From the NCBI RefSeq assembly GCF_000327385.1, contig NW_008707426.1:535295-599294 (forward strand): a stretch of DNA of 64,000 nucleotides. Direction: 5' to 3'. Numbering within the stretch: position 1 is the first letter of the stretch; every line of letters starts with the position of its first letter. A program made the translations under genes and the position numbers. Source of the stretch: Lottia gigantea. Taxonomy: Eukaryota > Mollusca > Gastropoda > Lottiidae. Below, piece after piece: positions 1-11,349 of the stretch. Under the pieces are notes generated by a model, which saw only the letters and a list, made by a program, of their open reading frames with translations, ran no database searches and had not been told where the DNA came from.

Positions 1-1172
1 TGTTATTGTTTTAACTGGATACCATGGGAATATCACCCTTAGCTACGAATGTGTACTGTTGCTGTTTCGCTCCTCCCACCTTCCTGTTGTGTTGTCAATG
101 TGAAACTTGGCAGAGAGGCACTTATAGTTCTATATGTCCTGAATAATTCAAACGCTTCTTTCCATCTTTAATTTATGTAGTGGGAGAGACAGAACAGTAA
201 CAGAGCCTATCAGTCAGTCCTACTAACAAGAAACAGTTGCTGGGGTCACGTTCACCAGCTTGTATGACCTAAGTCGATGGGAAAACCGTTTAATTTAAAG
301 CAATTGTCTTTCAGTTTCACAATATTTATTGTACAAAATCAGAGGTCTAAAGAAATCATAGTAAAAAAATGTCGTAATAGAGTCCTACACGATTGACAGT
401 TTCTACAATGTAATGTCAGGCTGTCGCAAAGTTCATTTCATCAGAAAAGTCGACATAAAATACCTTTCTTTTCGTAAAATAATGACTAATTTTTTGTTTT
501 TCTTTCGTAAATTATTTACCCCGGAAGTAAGTACATTTGTGTTTTCCCATTTTAGAGAGTTTTAGGTTCGATGGCCTAGTTCATACTGGATAATCAAAAT
601 AGGGTCTAAAATATGGGAATGGACTTTTTAAAGGGACAGTTCATTCGACATAGGATGGATCGAAGTATGGTCATAACGATTAGTCATTGTAGATTATTCT
701 GACATTTATATCTTCGACTGGATCTATAAAGGTGTCGAAAAATCCCAAAGATACCTGATCTTAGTTTCCCAGCTCTGTAGAAGCTTCTCAACAACTGAAA
801 TAGGTAACAGAAAAAGGTTGAAAACCTTGCCTTAAGTGCTATCTTTGAAGGTTAACCTCCGTTTTCTAAACTATTTACTGATGAGGATTGTCTATTTGAA
901 ACAAGTAGGGCACAGAGGCAATGCTGTTCAACCGTCCAAGGCTACAGTGTGTTTTGTTAGAATTAACCCTGACACATTATAGAGTCATATAACCCTATTT
1001 CCCTGACACAAATCTCGACCAATTTAATCCCCGACGTCTGTTAAATTTCTCAGAGCAAATGAACCAAATATTACTCGATAAGATAAAAAAAAATAAATAA
1101 GATTGTCATCACGCCTAAAAATTTACCGAGATTTTATGTACCAATCAGTTCTGGTCTAGATCTCAAATCAAC
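1..1172. other. 5' flank of lipase gene, no gene recognised
   Basis: AT-rich sequence with no convincing ORF, RNA gene or repeat of the families seen elsewhere in the window. It should contain the promoter of the lipase gene that starts at 1173, but I see no clear TATA box or initiator. Confidence 0.4.
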
Positions 1173-4100
1173 ATGAAGGTTTTGATTGTTTTAGGGGTTT
1201 TCATTGCCACGACAGCCGCTGTTTGTAAGTATGCCACACTGCACATTCATGGACGCGTTCGCCATCCGTTTGAATAATCGCACCTTAATGTCAGAAACCC
1301 CAGAATGTGTTTACTTAAAGGGATACTACGTCTTAGAATGAACATAAAATTTTAAAATTTTAAACGTGACCAATAAGAGCATATATTCTTATATATACCT
1401 GGTGTCATAAATAACATAACAGGATCCTTATATAATCCGATAAATCCAAAAAACTTAATAAATATGCAATTAGCTATTGAAAAACGCTTAATATCAAGAT
1501 TAAGCGTTTTTCAATAATTACTTAGTTTCATGAATTTTCCAATTTTCTAGATTTTACAGGGATTCTGTTGTAACTTTATGACACCAGGTAAGCTAACTGA
1601 TGAATATATACTCTTATTGACCATTTCGAGAACTTAAATTTTATGTTCATTCTAAGACGTAGTATCACTTTAAGTGTAATAGTGTTCACAGTTCACCGTC
1701 GAAACGCTAGCCTTGAAATACAATATGTCCATTATTATCCGCGTTTAAAAGTTAAAATGACGACTCGTCTTTTCTTGAGACTCTGTCATGTGTAGAAAAG
1801 TGAGACATGTATTGGAATAGAAAGTGAAATTCCTAGTTTGAAGTAATTTTAAATGAATTATACGATTTTCGTACATTTCTAGCACTTCTGCAGACTACAT
1901 ATACATATATTCAAGAACCAAATCAACCCCCGAAAATGGCGAATATGCCCTTTAAGATTGTCCAGCCTTTGATAGATATTTTGAAAATAATTGTCGGCTG
2001 ATATTCAACTTTCAAAATATCTATCAGAGGCTAGAATAGCAGCAGATGTATCGGACTATCATGACCCTTATAACCACCAGAGTTCATCTCGTGTCGTTGT
2101 TTTGGATATGATATCCTCATCAGGACAGTTGATTTGGGACTAATTGGTTTATAAAAGCTATTTGAACAGTGAACAGAGCTCATCTGCTCGTTCCGTCTTA
2201 TTTTATTTTAAATTTAACCACTTAAGATAGGGTCTAAAGACGGGCCTCTTAAACATTCGTCAGTTTGATTATACCGCCAGCCAATCAAATTTCTGCCCCC
2301 TTCAACGCAGGGACTTTGTGAAGCGAACAAAATTCTTGATGTCAAAATTTCATGTATTTACCTTTCTTATTCGTGTTTAGCTCCATTTTATGAAAAATAT
2401 GTCAAGTTTTTCAACGAGACTCTACCAAACAGTCCGTATCTGATGAAACTATGGAAGGAACATCGGGCAAACTACACCAAAGCCGTGGAAACAGCAAATA
2501 AGGTGGGTGTCAAATACAAATAGGCCTACACACATTCACAGAATCATAAGATTCTTCAAATGGACAGACAAAAGTTGTTCCTTGCTGATAGAAAAAGTAT
2601 TTTGAGGTCTTTGATATTTCTTTGAGTTCAGCTAGCAAAGCGATTCGTGGAATTAGATGAAAGAGTTGTGTCATATCATATTTCATGAACGAAAGACGAG
2701 ACGTCCGAATTGGGTCAGAAAAGGACCAGAAAAGACAAAAAAATCGAAACTAAAATTGCGCCAAAGGTCGTGCACAAATTCAGGAATCATAACATTTTAC
2801 ATCAAAAAAAGAATATTTTTAAAAGCTTTCATTTGGTCAAATCATAATTTTTTTCTTTATTTTTCGTGTACACAGATCTAATTTATAATGATGCCGTCTA
2901 TGAATTGATAATTTTACACCCACCGATAATTCTGAACATATTATGTTGTTTTCGTAATATAACAAGCCATATCTTTTTTTCAATTTTCAGAACACTAAAA
3001 CCCGAGCCATCCACCGTTACCCTGTACCCAACTTCAACTGTCATACAACCACACCATGGGGTGGCCGAGAAGCTTCTTCGGGTAAGTTGGGATGGGTGGA
3101 GTCGGGGGTTGGGGTATATATTTTTAATTTCAAATCTTTGTGCATATACACCATTTCATGCGATGAGCAGTTTTCTTTTTCAAAGTAAAGGTATTGTAAT
3201 GTTTTTTTTTTTTAAATCTTTTATGTGTATCAAGGACACCGATACCATCATCAATTTACACCATTTTATTTTAATCAGACTTCTCTGGTTCCTGCAATTT
3301 CACTAAAACTAAGTGATCGATGACGTCACTATTCGCCTCATGTGATAAAGAATATTTTGCAATTAGTGACGTCATCAAACACTCAGTTGTGGAATTGCAG
3401 AAACCACGCACGTCTGGGCTGGCTGAAATTTGGAATGGTGCAACTTGATGTTATCCCCGATACACAGAATTTTAAAAAAACGCCGCCTTAATATCCCTTT
3501 AAAAGTACTGCATGGCTAACCACTCGAACTCGAACTTGACATCATTTCAGAGAGTTCACATAGTTTATAATGTTAATTCAGTTTTATGAATATTTCAGTT
3601 CATCAGCTTCACCCAGGAGATATTAAAGTTGTTGCCGCCCTTGGCGACTCTCTAACGGTAAAAACTTATAATTCCGTTGACCTATAATTACACTCTTAGT
3701 TCAGATAGGTGGTATCATCGTGTCCAAACCACAACCCCATTCGTCATAATTCCTGTGGTTAATAAGACCATGTCAAAACCCGTATTTGGTATAATAATAT
3801 GCTATTTCCATGGCAGTCTCAAGAAAGACGAGTCGTTATTTTAACTTTCAAACGCGGTTAATTCTTGACACACGTGGATTTGATGGCTCAAATTACGACG
3901 GTGAGCTATGAACACTATTACTGATTAGCTTAGCTCAAAAATTCACGTTTCTGATAACAAGGAACGATTGGTCGAACGGGTGGCGAAATTATCCCTTTAA
4001 ACAGTCGACAACTGACAGCTGATACCGATAAAAGGAGGCTGATTTCTGATTTTAATTTCAGGCTGGTAATGGAATTGACGCAACATTTATTCTAGATGAT

Positions 4101-7100
4101 CTGATAGAATATAGAGGTCTATCGTGGAGGTTAGTTATTCTCTCCTAGAATCTCTTTAATTCAAAACACCAACCAAAAAAATACTCAGTACATTAAAGGG
4201 ATTGTAAAGAGGTTTGATAGCCTCAATGTGCACCGTTCCCATTTTCGATCAGACGTCTGCAATTCCAATAAAAACCACGTCTTTGATGACGTCACTTATC
4301 GCAAAATATTATGCTTTATCACTCGAGACCCTTGGCTTGACGTCACCAAATACATAATTTTAATGGAATTGCAGGAACCACAGACGTCTGGTTGAAAATT
4401 GGAATGTTGTAAATGGATGCTGTCAGTGTCCCCAATACACATAATTTTTTCAGAAAATCTCTTTACAATCTCTTTAAAGGGACAGTTGCGGCATTTTGAG
4501 GGGGTGATTTTAGTCTTGAATATATGAAAATAGTCTTCAGAAGTACTAGAAATGTACGAGAATCTCATAATTCCTTCAAAACTATCTCGAACTAGGAATT
4601 TTACTCACTGTTTCTATATATATGTATTTTCTATATATCACAGAGTATCTTAAAATGACGAGTCGTCCCTTTAAGAGGATAATTTTCACTATAAGTGAGA
4701 CATTCTGGAATATTGTAAAAGACATAAGTCACTAGGCTAAACTGCTAATACCGAACATGATAGATTATAATCGGAAAGAAAAGAAAATTGAACCATTCAT
4801 TATAAAACCTTTTTTTCAGGCAAATCGTATCTCATATTATATAGGTCTTCTTCTTTGTCATCAATCTAAATACAAGAAACCCTATCTCTATATGTGTCTT
4901 ACAGTTACAGTATACAAAACAACGTAGGATTCTTACATGGAAATAACACACACGACCGTAGTTCACGGCCATTTTGAATTTTTGGCCTTCAAATCCACGT
5001 GTTTCCAGAATTATCCGCGTTTGAAAGTTAAAAAAACAACTCGTCTTTTCTTTCTGCCATATATAGAAATTTCCTTCAGTTGGAAGGAATTTTGCTATTT
5101 TTCGTACATTTCTAGTACTTCTGACGACTATTTACATATATTCAAGACCCGAAATCAACCCCTGAAATAGCTAATATGTTCCTTTAATATCCAATAACCT
5201 CATAGCCCATAAAACTCTAATTCCATTTTATATTTCAGCATTGGAGGCGATGGTTCACTGGATACCGGAGAGCTCACTTTACCTAGTAAGTTCTTCTGAC
5301 TACACACTATACATGTATATTCAATAAGATTGAAATAGACCCGGTGGTAAGACCATTGCTGGGGGTTCAGGGTTTAATTCTGGAATGAGCCGAGATAATA
5401 CCTTCGGATTTTTTCAACCTAGTCCGTCCTGGCAGTGAAGCTGGATGGATCTTTGCTGGGGGTTCAGGATTTAATTCTGGAATGAGCCGAGATAATACCT
5501 TCGGATTTTTTCAACCTAGTTCGTCCTGGCAGTGAAGCTGGATGGATCTTTGCTGGGGGTTCAGGGTTTAATTCTGGAATGAGCCGAGATAATACCTTCG
5601 GATTTTTTCAACCTAGTCCGTCCTGGCAGTGAAGCTGGATGGATCTTTGCTGGGGGTTCAGGATTTAATTCTGGAATGAGCCGAGATAATACTTTCGGAT
5701 TTTTTCAACCTAGTCCGTCCTGGCAGTAAAGCTGGATGGATCTTTGTTGGGGGTTCAGGGTTTAATCCTGGAATGAACCGAGATAATACCTTCGGATTTT
5801 TCCAACCTAGTCCGTCTTGGCAGTAAAGCTGGATGGATCTTTGCTGGGGGTTCAGGGTTTAATCCTGGAATGAGCCGAGATAATACCTTCGGATTCTTTC
5901 AACCTAGTTCGTCCTGGCAAAGCTGGACGCTCTGTTTAAAATCGAAAAAAAGTAGGCTGATGCCACTGTCCTGGAAAAATTTGCCATTTGGCATTAGGTC
6001 TTGAACTCAATTCATTTCATTTCAGACATATTGAAGAAATTTAACGGGGTATATGGCTATTCTCTTGGAACTGGAGGTCGTGGCGGAAGTAAATCTAAAT
6101 TTAACGTTGCTGACCCCGGAGATACTTCATAGTAAGGCAACATCTTTCAACATTGAGTGAACAGCTTAGTACTGCATGGCTTCACCGGCAAAAGTGTATG
6201 ACTGTGCTGCCTGGGGACGGGGAATGGAGGGATTAGATGGGAGGCTCCTGAGACTGAGGGTACAAACATTGGGCAGTCTGACATAATGAGGGGAGTGGGC
6301 GGAGGTTCAACTGTCAAGGTCGAATTCAAAATAAGGCACCTTTGTGGAAAGTGTTCCAAAATTGATTTGGGGCAATCTGACACATATTTTGGGTCAAAAA
6401 CATACGAAATTCATATTGCAGAGAAATGAAGTGGGGGGTACCAATAGGAGTGCAAACCATTTTTTATGTGGGGGAGGGGGGGGGGGGGCGCATCCACTTT
6501 GCCCCTCTGGGAATATTATCTCCGGGTATATTACTTTGCCCCTCTGGGTATATTACTTTGCCCCTCTGAGAATATTACCTCCGGGTACATTACTTTGCCC
6601 CTCCGGGTATATTACTTTGCCCCTCTGGGTATATTACTTTGCCCCTCTGGGAATATTACCTCTGGGTATATTACTTTGACCCTCTGGGAATATTACCTCC
6701 GGGTATATTACTTTGCCCCTCGGGGTATATTACTTTGCCCCTCTGAGAATATTACCTCCGGGTATATTACTTTGCCCCTCTGGGTATATTACTTTGCCCC
6801 TCTGGGTATATTACTTTGCCCCTCTGGGAATATTACCTCCGGGTATATTACTTTGCCCCTCTGGGTATATCACTTTGCCCCTCTGGGTATATCACTTTGC
6901 CCCTCTGGGTATATTACCTCCGGGTATATTACTTTGCCCCTCTGGGAATATTACCTCCGGGTATATTACTTTGCCCCTCTGGGTATATTACTTTGCCCCT
7001 CTGGGTATATTACCTCCGGGTATATTACTTTGCCCCTCTGGTAATATTACTTCCGGGTATATTACTTTGCCCCTCAGGGAATATCGATTTGCCCTTCCGA

Positions 7101-10100
7101 ATATATAACTTCCGGGTATATTACTAGCTACGGGTCTGCTACAAATATATTTTTATTGCAACATATTTTGAGAGACCAGGATATCTGAATAAGGAATTAA
7201 CAATACCTCGACCAATTCCTCTATGTTTATTATAGTGATATGCCAGAACAAGCTCGTTTGTTAATCGACAGAATGAGGAAAGATACTAGTATCAACTTTT
7301 TAAAAGATTGGAAGGTCATCACGCTGTTTGTGGGTGGAAATGATCTCTGTGCCTCGTGCCACGATGTGGTATGTATTTTTCTATATAAATAATTCATTCA
7401 TATTGTCATCTCCACAATATAAAGCTATTACGAACTTAGTTCTTATACCTTGGCTGTAATAGACACCAGTGGTGGCACCAGCGGTTGAACAGAGCGGGGG
7501 GAGGGGGGGGGGGGTGAAAAATGGTTTGCACCCCCAATTTTACAACTTTATTTATAAATTTTTGTGTTTTATACTTTATAAATAGATTTTTCGACAATTT
7601 TCTCGAGGGAACCCATCTAATACGCCCAATGAGAGACTGGCGACAGGACAGCTTTTTGAATTCAGCCTCAATTCAGTTGCGTTTTGGGGAGGGCCAATAG
7701 GCCATGGCCTTCACCTCGGGCCTGTGATCTGTCTTATTTCGAAGTGAAAATTAAGCCCTCATAATGCTCAAATTCTGGGAGCCTCTGGCAGACCCCTGAC
7801 CTCAAAAGGCTTTGACCTCGGACAGACGCCTTTCATTTTTTGTCCCCTCTTGGGTTCTTAATACGCCCCCATTTCAATTAATAATAAGCGACCTGAAATG
7901 TAGCAAAGTATTTTTCACAAAATGAATGTGGTTTTTTCTCAAAATAATCACAATCATATATTAAGCTTTTGTTTTCAGAATAAATGGAGTCCAGTTAACT
8001 ACGGTAATAATATTAAACAAGCTCTTGATATGTTACATAACGAAGTACCCCGAGCCTTTGTTAATTTAGTACCAATATTCGACATCGCACCTGTAGCTGC
8101 TCTCAGTACAGGTTTCTTGTGTAGTCTTGCCCATATGTAAGTACAGATTGTAAACTATACAGCCCGTGTGTCTTTTTATACCATTTTTCTAAAATTTGAC
8201 CCCGGTCATGATACCCATTCGCCCTTCAGAAAAAGAGTAAAATGAAAATGGGCCTCCGAAAGAAACCTAGTTATAACACAGCTAGGCTCCTCCCACTCGT
8301 TTATACAACGAAAAGCTTAAAGGAAATTCTCGAAATCATGTTGTAAGGTTCATTCATTTGTTGTTAGGCATTGCGATGGATCAGTAGGTTCATTCATTCA
8401 TGAAACTCGTTCATTCATCCAATTACAGTATGGTGTGCGACTGTGGACATAATAAGAATAATGCTGGTGTTTTGAAGAGTTTAGCTGATCAGTATGTGAT
8501 ACAACTGGAGGATCTAGTAGCTACTGGTATATACGATACCCGGGATGACTTTACAGTTGTTATTCAACCATTCTTTAAAAATACACTACCACCTTCTGCT
8601 GTAAGTACTGTATAATGAAACCGCTCCAAATCGCATCTTCTATAAACCGGATTCCGCAAGGGACAAATTGGAAGACCATATAGGGGGAATTATTGCTAAA
8701 AATGTGGTTGGGAGGGGGGGGGGGGATCTTCTGCTGTCAGTAGGGGTGGGACAATGGAGGAACTAAATTAATGCCAACCGGTTTCTGAGGCGAAAAAGAT
8801 CTCTGTAATCCTTTAGCGACATTTAAGGGTAGAGATCACACTGAATAACGGACTTCTTCTGTGTTTCAGGGTAGCAAGGGAAATATTGATATGACCTACT
8901 TCTCCGAAGATTGTTTCCATTTTAGTGGAAAGGGTCACGGAGCCGCTGCCTTATCCCTTTGGAACAATATGGTAAGTTTTGTTTATCTATAGTATTTAAA
9001 GGATCATCTTCACTATCCGTTTGACCAATCATACCTTAGTTTCAGAAACAGGAATATTTTTAGCCTATATAATCTGTTATAGTGTTCACAGCTTATCACC
9101 GAACTTTGAGCCTTCAAATCCTTGTGTGTCCAGAATTATTCATGGTTGAAAGTTAAATTTTAGTGAGATTATATGCCATATATAGAAAACACATATATAG
9201 GAATAGATAGTGAAATTTCTAGTTTGAGGTATATTTGAAGGGATTATGCGATTTTAGTACTTCGTAAGACTATTAAAGCACAATAAAGACCCAAATCAAT
9301 CCCCGAAAATGCCGACTGTTCCCTTTAAATGCGTTCCATTGTGAGATTTCTCAATGTTTTTATCATTGACAGAGCAAAAGGATATTAAGAAATATATTTC
9401 ATGTTATTTATAGCTTATTAAAGTTATACTACCTCTTAGAATGGGCATAAAATTTAAAATCTTAAACTTGGTCAATGAGAGTATATATTCATCAGTTAGA
9501 CTTACCAGGACTCAAGACTAAAGAATAGAATCTCTATATAAGATGATATATCTATTAAACTAAATAATTATTGAAAAACACTTCTAAACATGTTTTAAAA
9601 TTACTTAGTATAATGAATAATTACTTAGTTTTATAGATTTATTAGATTATAGAGAGATTCTGTTGTATAGTTATGACACCAGGTAAGTCCACTGATAAAC
9701 AAAGACTCATTTTAACCAAGTTTAAAAATTTCAATTTTTTGCTCATACTAAGAGGTAGTATAATTGAACTTTTATTTCAGTTGGAATCGGTTGGTCAGAA
9801 ACAACAAGAATGGCATTTGGACCAAGAATTCCTCTGCCCTGGAACTCATGTATGTCTGGCGGTAATCAAAGATCCAGGAAAGAGTGCTGGCAACCAAATT
9901 TATAAGGGAAATGCCAGGACAGCGGGATTAGTCTACTCTTTTACGATTTCCAACTGTCGAGAAATCTTTAACGTGCACAGCCTGTAGCACACAGTGGCTC
10001 GATTTATTGTCCCATCCGTACGACATAGACGCTAATACCGCTGTCCTGGCAAAATTTCCATTATTGCACCCTGCATGGTGTTGCCCGTCTTCATTAGTTC

Positions 10101-11059
10101 ACATGCTGCAGAAAAGTAGGACGTAAAACTCCATTCATTTCAATTTCATACCTTACAAAGCTATCATGCCCAGTTCATTAATTCCAAGAGTTGTAATGAG
10201 GTTTTCTAATTTTGTTATGTGTATTGGGGACACTTTTTGTAATCAAATAGGGCCCTTAGATTAGTTTTAGTGATATCGCAAAACAACAGACGTCTGATTG
10301 AAAATTGGAATGGTACAAATTGATGCTATCAATGTCCCCGATAAACATAAGTTTTTTTTTTTAGAAAACCTCTTAACAATCTCTTTAATGGGCACTGATT
10401 ATGGAAATGAGTGCTTCAGTTTGATTGCCTGCAATCAAATTAAAATCAGATTACAGTTTCGGATCTTTTTTCGCCGATTCTTCGTCTCAATGGAGATGAA
10501 ATATATCAGAAAAAAACCTATCGTAATCTACTAATTGTAAATATTAGATTGGATTGCCTGACATTGATATATGTATATCCTTGTTGATATTGAGTGTCAT
10601 ATTATATGATGTAGGCCTACTCGTTTCTTTAAGAGATATTCTGATTAGTCTGACGGTATGTCCATCATACGTCNNNNNNNNNNNNNNNNNNNNNNNNNNN
10701 NNNNNNNNNNNNNNNNNNNNNNNNNNNNNNNNNNNNNNNNNNNNNNNNNNNNNNNNNNNNNNNNNNNNNNNNNNNNNNNNNNNNNNNNNNNNNNNNNNNN
10801 NNNNNNNNNNNNNNNNNNNNNNNNNNNNNNNNNNNNNNNNNNNNNNNNNNNNNNNNNNNNNNNNNNNNNNNNNNNNNNNNNNNNNNNNNNNNNNNNNNNN
10901 NNNNNNNNNNNNNNNNNNNNNNNNNNNNNNNNNNNNNNNNNNNNNNNNNNNCTCCCACCCCTCCCAACCACTGACACGAGCTAAAATTCGTTACATTATG
11001 TCTTTGTTTTATTTCAGGCTGCCCACGATCACTGGTTCTTCACAACTACCAAAAACTAA
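1173..11059 (+). CDS. PLB1: phospholipase B1-like secreted GDSL lipase, 13 exons
   Basis: Membrane-associated or secreted phospholipase B family (SGNH/GDSL hydrolase) that removes fatty acids from phospholipids and lysophospholipids; likely digestive or extracellular. Exons, all joining in frame with GT/AG borders: 1173-1224, 2381-2502, 2991-3081, 3599-3657, 4062-4129, 5239-5285, 6026-6131, 7236-7368, 7979-8136, 8429-8600, 8870-8971, 9781-9849, 11018-11059; 1221 nt, about 406 aa. Exon 1 encodes a signal peptide ([17 protein letters not shown]). Exon 4 holds [10 protein letters not shown], with the GDSL nucleophile serine and the family's [10 protein letters not shown] lead-in; exon 8 holds the oxyanion block FVGGNDLC; exon 11 holds [10 protein letters not shown], with the catalytic Asp and His. 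Vertebrate PLB1 has four tandem lipase domains; this has one, as in many invertebrate paralogues. AATAAA overlaps the stop (11059-11064). Intron 12 contains the assembly gap, so the last 13 residues are the least certain part. The family call is firm; exact orthology is not. Confidence 0.9.
1250..1955 (-). mobile_element. MITE family B copy, split by a family C insertion
   Basis: Left part 1250-1314 (CGCCATCCGTTTGAATAATC) and right part 1674-1955 (ending in GCCCTTTAA) together make one family B element of about 350 bp. A complete family C element sits between them at a TTAA. It lies in intron 1 of the lipase gene. Confidence 0.75.
1315..1673. mobile_element. MITE family C, complete foldback copy
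   Basis: Bounded by TTAA on both sides. The left arm reads TTAAAGGGATACTACGTCTT and the right arm is its complement, ending AAGACGTAGTATCACTTTAA. The arms are complementary over more than 100 bp, with a centre rich in AAAACGCTTAATATC and its complement. Inserted inside a family B element. Confidence 0.85.
1956..2062. repeat. short foldback repeat
   Basis: Two arms built on TTGATAGATATTTTGAAA and TTTCAAAATATCTATCAGAG, flanked by an AGCAGATGTATCGGAC-type end. Same family as 13725-13850 and 26085-26182. Confidence 0.55.
2219..2310. repeat. fragment of 'GGGTCTAAAGACGGGCCTCT' repeat
   Basis: Shares AGGGTCTAAAGACGGGCCTC and the following TTCGTCA stretch with 40715-40745, and more weakly with the foldback elements at 20822 and 30838. 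It is a one-arm fragment in intron 1 of the lipase gene. Confidence 0.5.
3186..3502. mobile_element. MITE family A, foldback copy in lipase intron 3
   Basis: Degraded left end, then the family's arms: a GGTTCCTGCAAT motif on the left and a TGGAATTGCAG motif on the right, with TGACGTCA in both arms (near 3322 and 3368). Ends in ATCCCTTTAA. About 317 bp. Confidence 0.8.
3812..4000 (+). mobile_element. MITE family B, right-hand part
   Basis: Contains AGACGAGTCGTTATTTTAAC, GACGGTGAGC and ACTATTACTGATTAGCTTAG, and ends GGCGAAATTATCCCTTTAA. The left half is missing. Confidence 0.75.
4193..4477. mobile_element. MITE family A, complete copy with TTAA ends
   Basis: Starts TTAAAGGGATTGTAAAGAGG and ends CTCTTTACAATCTCTTTAA. 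The foldback arms pair across a short centre near 4318. Its right TTAA is also the left TTAA of the next family B element. Confidence 0.85.
4474..4674 (+). mobile_element. MITE family B, internally deleted copy
   Basis: Starts TTAAAGGGACAGTTGCGGCA and follows the family to ATGACGAGTCGT, then jumps directly to the terminal CCCTTTAA. The right half is deleted but both TTAA-bearing ends remain. Confidence 0.75.
4960..5187 (-). mobile_element. MITE family B, partial copy
   Basis: Reverse orientation relative to 4474. It carries GCCTTCAAATCCACGTG, TTATCCGCGTTTGAAAGTTA and GTACATTTCTAGTACTTCTG, and ends in TTCCTTTAA. Confidence 0.7.
5355..5930 (+). repeat. 97-bp minisatellite made from the SINE head
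   Basis: Six tandem units of 97 bp (GCTGGGGGTTCAGG recurs at 5358, 5455, 5552, 5649, 5746 and 5843). Each unit contains the SINE's B-box-like GGTTCAGGGTTTAATTCTGG and GATAATACCTTCGGATTTTT. A SINE 3' part (AGTAGGCTGATGCCACTGTC) follows to about 6022, just before exon 7 of the lipase. Confidence 0.85.
6150..6490 (-). mobile_element. degraded hAT-like MITE (family E)
   Basis: Shares AGTGCAAACCATTTTT, the ACACATATTTTGGG stretch and the CTGAGGGTACAAA stretch with the better copy at 15843-16159, in reverse orientation. It passes directly into a G-run and then the 22-bp satellite. Confidence 0.5.
6485..7125 (+). repeat. 22-bp minisatellite, GGGTATATTACTTTGCCCCT
   Basis: About 29 units of TCTGGGTATATTACTTTGCCCC, often alternating with a GAATATTACCTCCG variant to give a higher-order repeat. 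It lies in intron 7 of the lipase gene. The unit has no stop in this strand and 22 is not a multiple of 3, so all three frames stay open. The long ORFs here are by-products. Confidence 0.9.
7463..7700 (+). mobile_element. hAT-like MITE fragment (family E)
   Basis: Has CAGTGGTGGCACC at the left, then a G-run, ATGGTTTGCACCCCCAATTT and a TTTCTCGAGGGAACCC stretch matching 15843-16159. Intron 8 of the lipase gene. Confidence 0.5.
8996..9328 (-). mobile_element. MITE family B, near-complete copy
   Basis: TTAA at 8996-8999 and 9325-9328. Contains CCGTTTGACCAATCATACCT, AGTGTTCACAGCT and GAGCCTTCAAATCC, and ends GCCGACTGTTCCCTTTAA. Intron 11 of the lipase gene. Confidence 0.8.
9418..9768. mobile_element. 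MITE family C, foldback copy beside lipase exon 12
   Basis: Left arm ATACTACCTCTTAGAATGGG and right arm CATACTAAGAGGTAGTATAA pair over much of the element. It ends about a dozen bases before the acceptor of exon 12 (9781), so it probably supplies part of that intron's 3' region. Confidence 0.8.
9905..10155. mobile_element. SINE, rearranged (inverted piece followed by direct 3' end)
   Basis: 9916-10020 reads the SINE in reverse (GCCAGGACAGCGGGATTAG, AACGTGCACAGCCTGTAGC). 10035-10155 then reads forward (CCGCTGTCCTGGCAAAATTT to CGTAAAACTCCATTCATTTC). The junction suggests two insertions or an inversion. Intron 12 of the lipase gene. Confidence 0.75.
10183..10388. mobile_element. MITE family A, shortened copy
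   Basis: Left end GAGGTTTTCTAATTTTGTTA, right end ACCTCTTAACAATCTCTTTAA. The right arm is intact from CAGACGTCTGATTGAAAATT; the left arm has lost its centre. Confidence 0.7.
10674..10951. other. assembly gap (278 N)
   Basis: Run of N inside intron 12 of the lipase gene. Open frames spanning it are artefacts. A missing exon here cannot be excluded, although exons 12 and 13 already join in frame. Confidence 0.99.
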
Positions 11060-11064
11060 ATAAA
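11059..11064 (+). promoter_or_regulatory. poly(A) signal of lipase gene
   Basis: AATAAA overlapping the TAA stop codon of the last exon, so the 3' UTR must be very short. Confidence 0.6.
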
Positions 11065-11349
11065 TTATTTTTACTGACTTAAACTTGTTTTATTTATCAA
11101 ATCCAAACGAGCAAATCAAGAGCTAGGGACTATATTCTAGGCGCAATATTACTTTCACTTGACAAATATGCCGGAAGTAAAGAGTCTCGCCCAAGAAGAC
11201 ACAACAAAGTCTGCTATATTCATTACAGATTCGGATTTACCGAAACTGTCGAGTGTTGCCGAATGGGGTAGAAAGGTTCAAGTCTATGATACCAAACAAA
11301 AACGGAAAATAGACACCATTTGCCGATTTTCTCGAACTCATTAGCCTAA

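Noticed and set aside
6344-7127. Four overlapping plus-strand ORFs of 103-192 codons
   Set aside because: They are the 22-bp minisatellite read in all three frames, inside an intron of the lipase gene.
10554-11063. ORFs across the gap on both strands
   Set aside because: Most of their length is the N run at 10674-10951.
11168-11344. 58-codon ORF starting MPEVKSLAQEDTTKSA
   Set aside because: Not derived from a known repeat, but short, with no recognisable domain, splice support or poly(A) signal. It could be UTR of a neighbour or chance.
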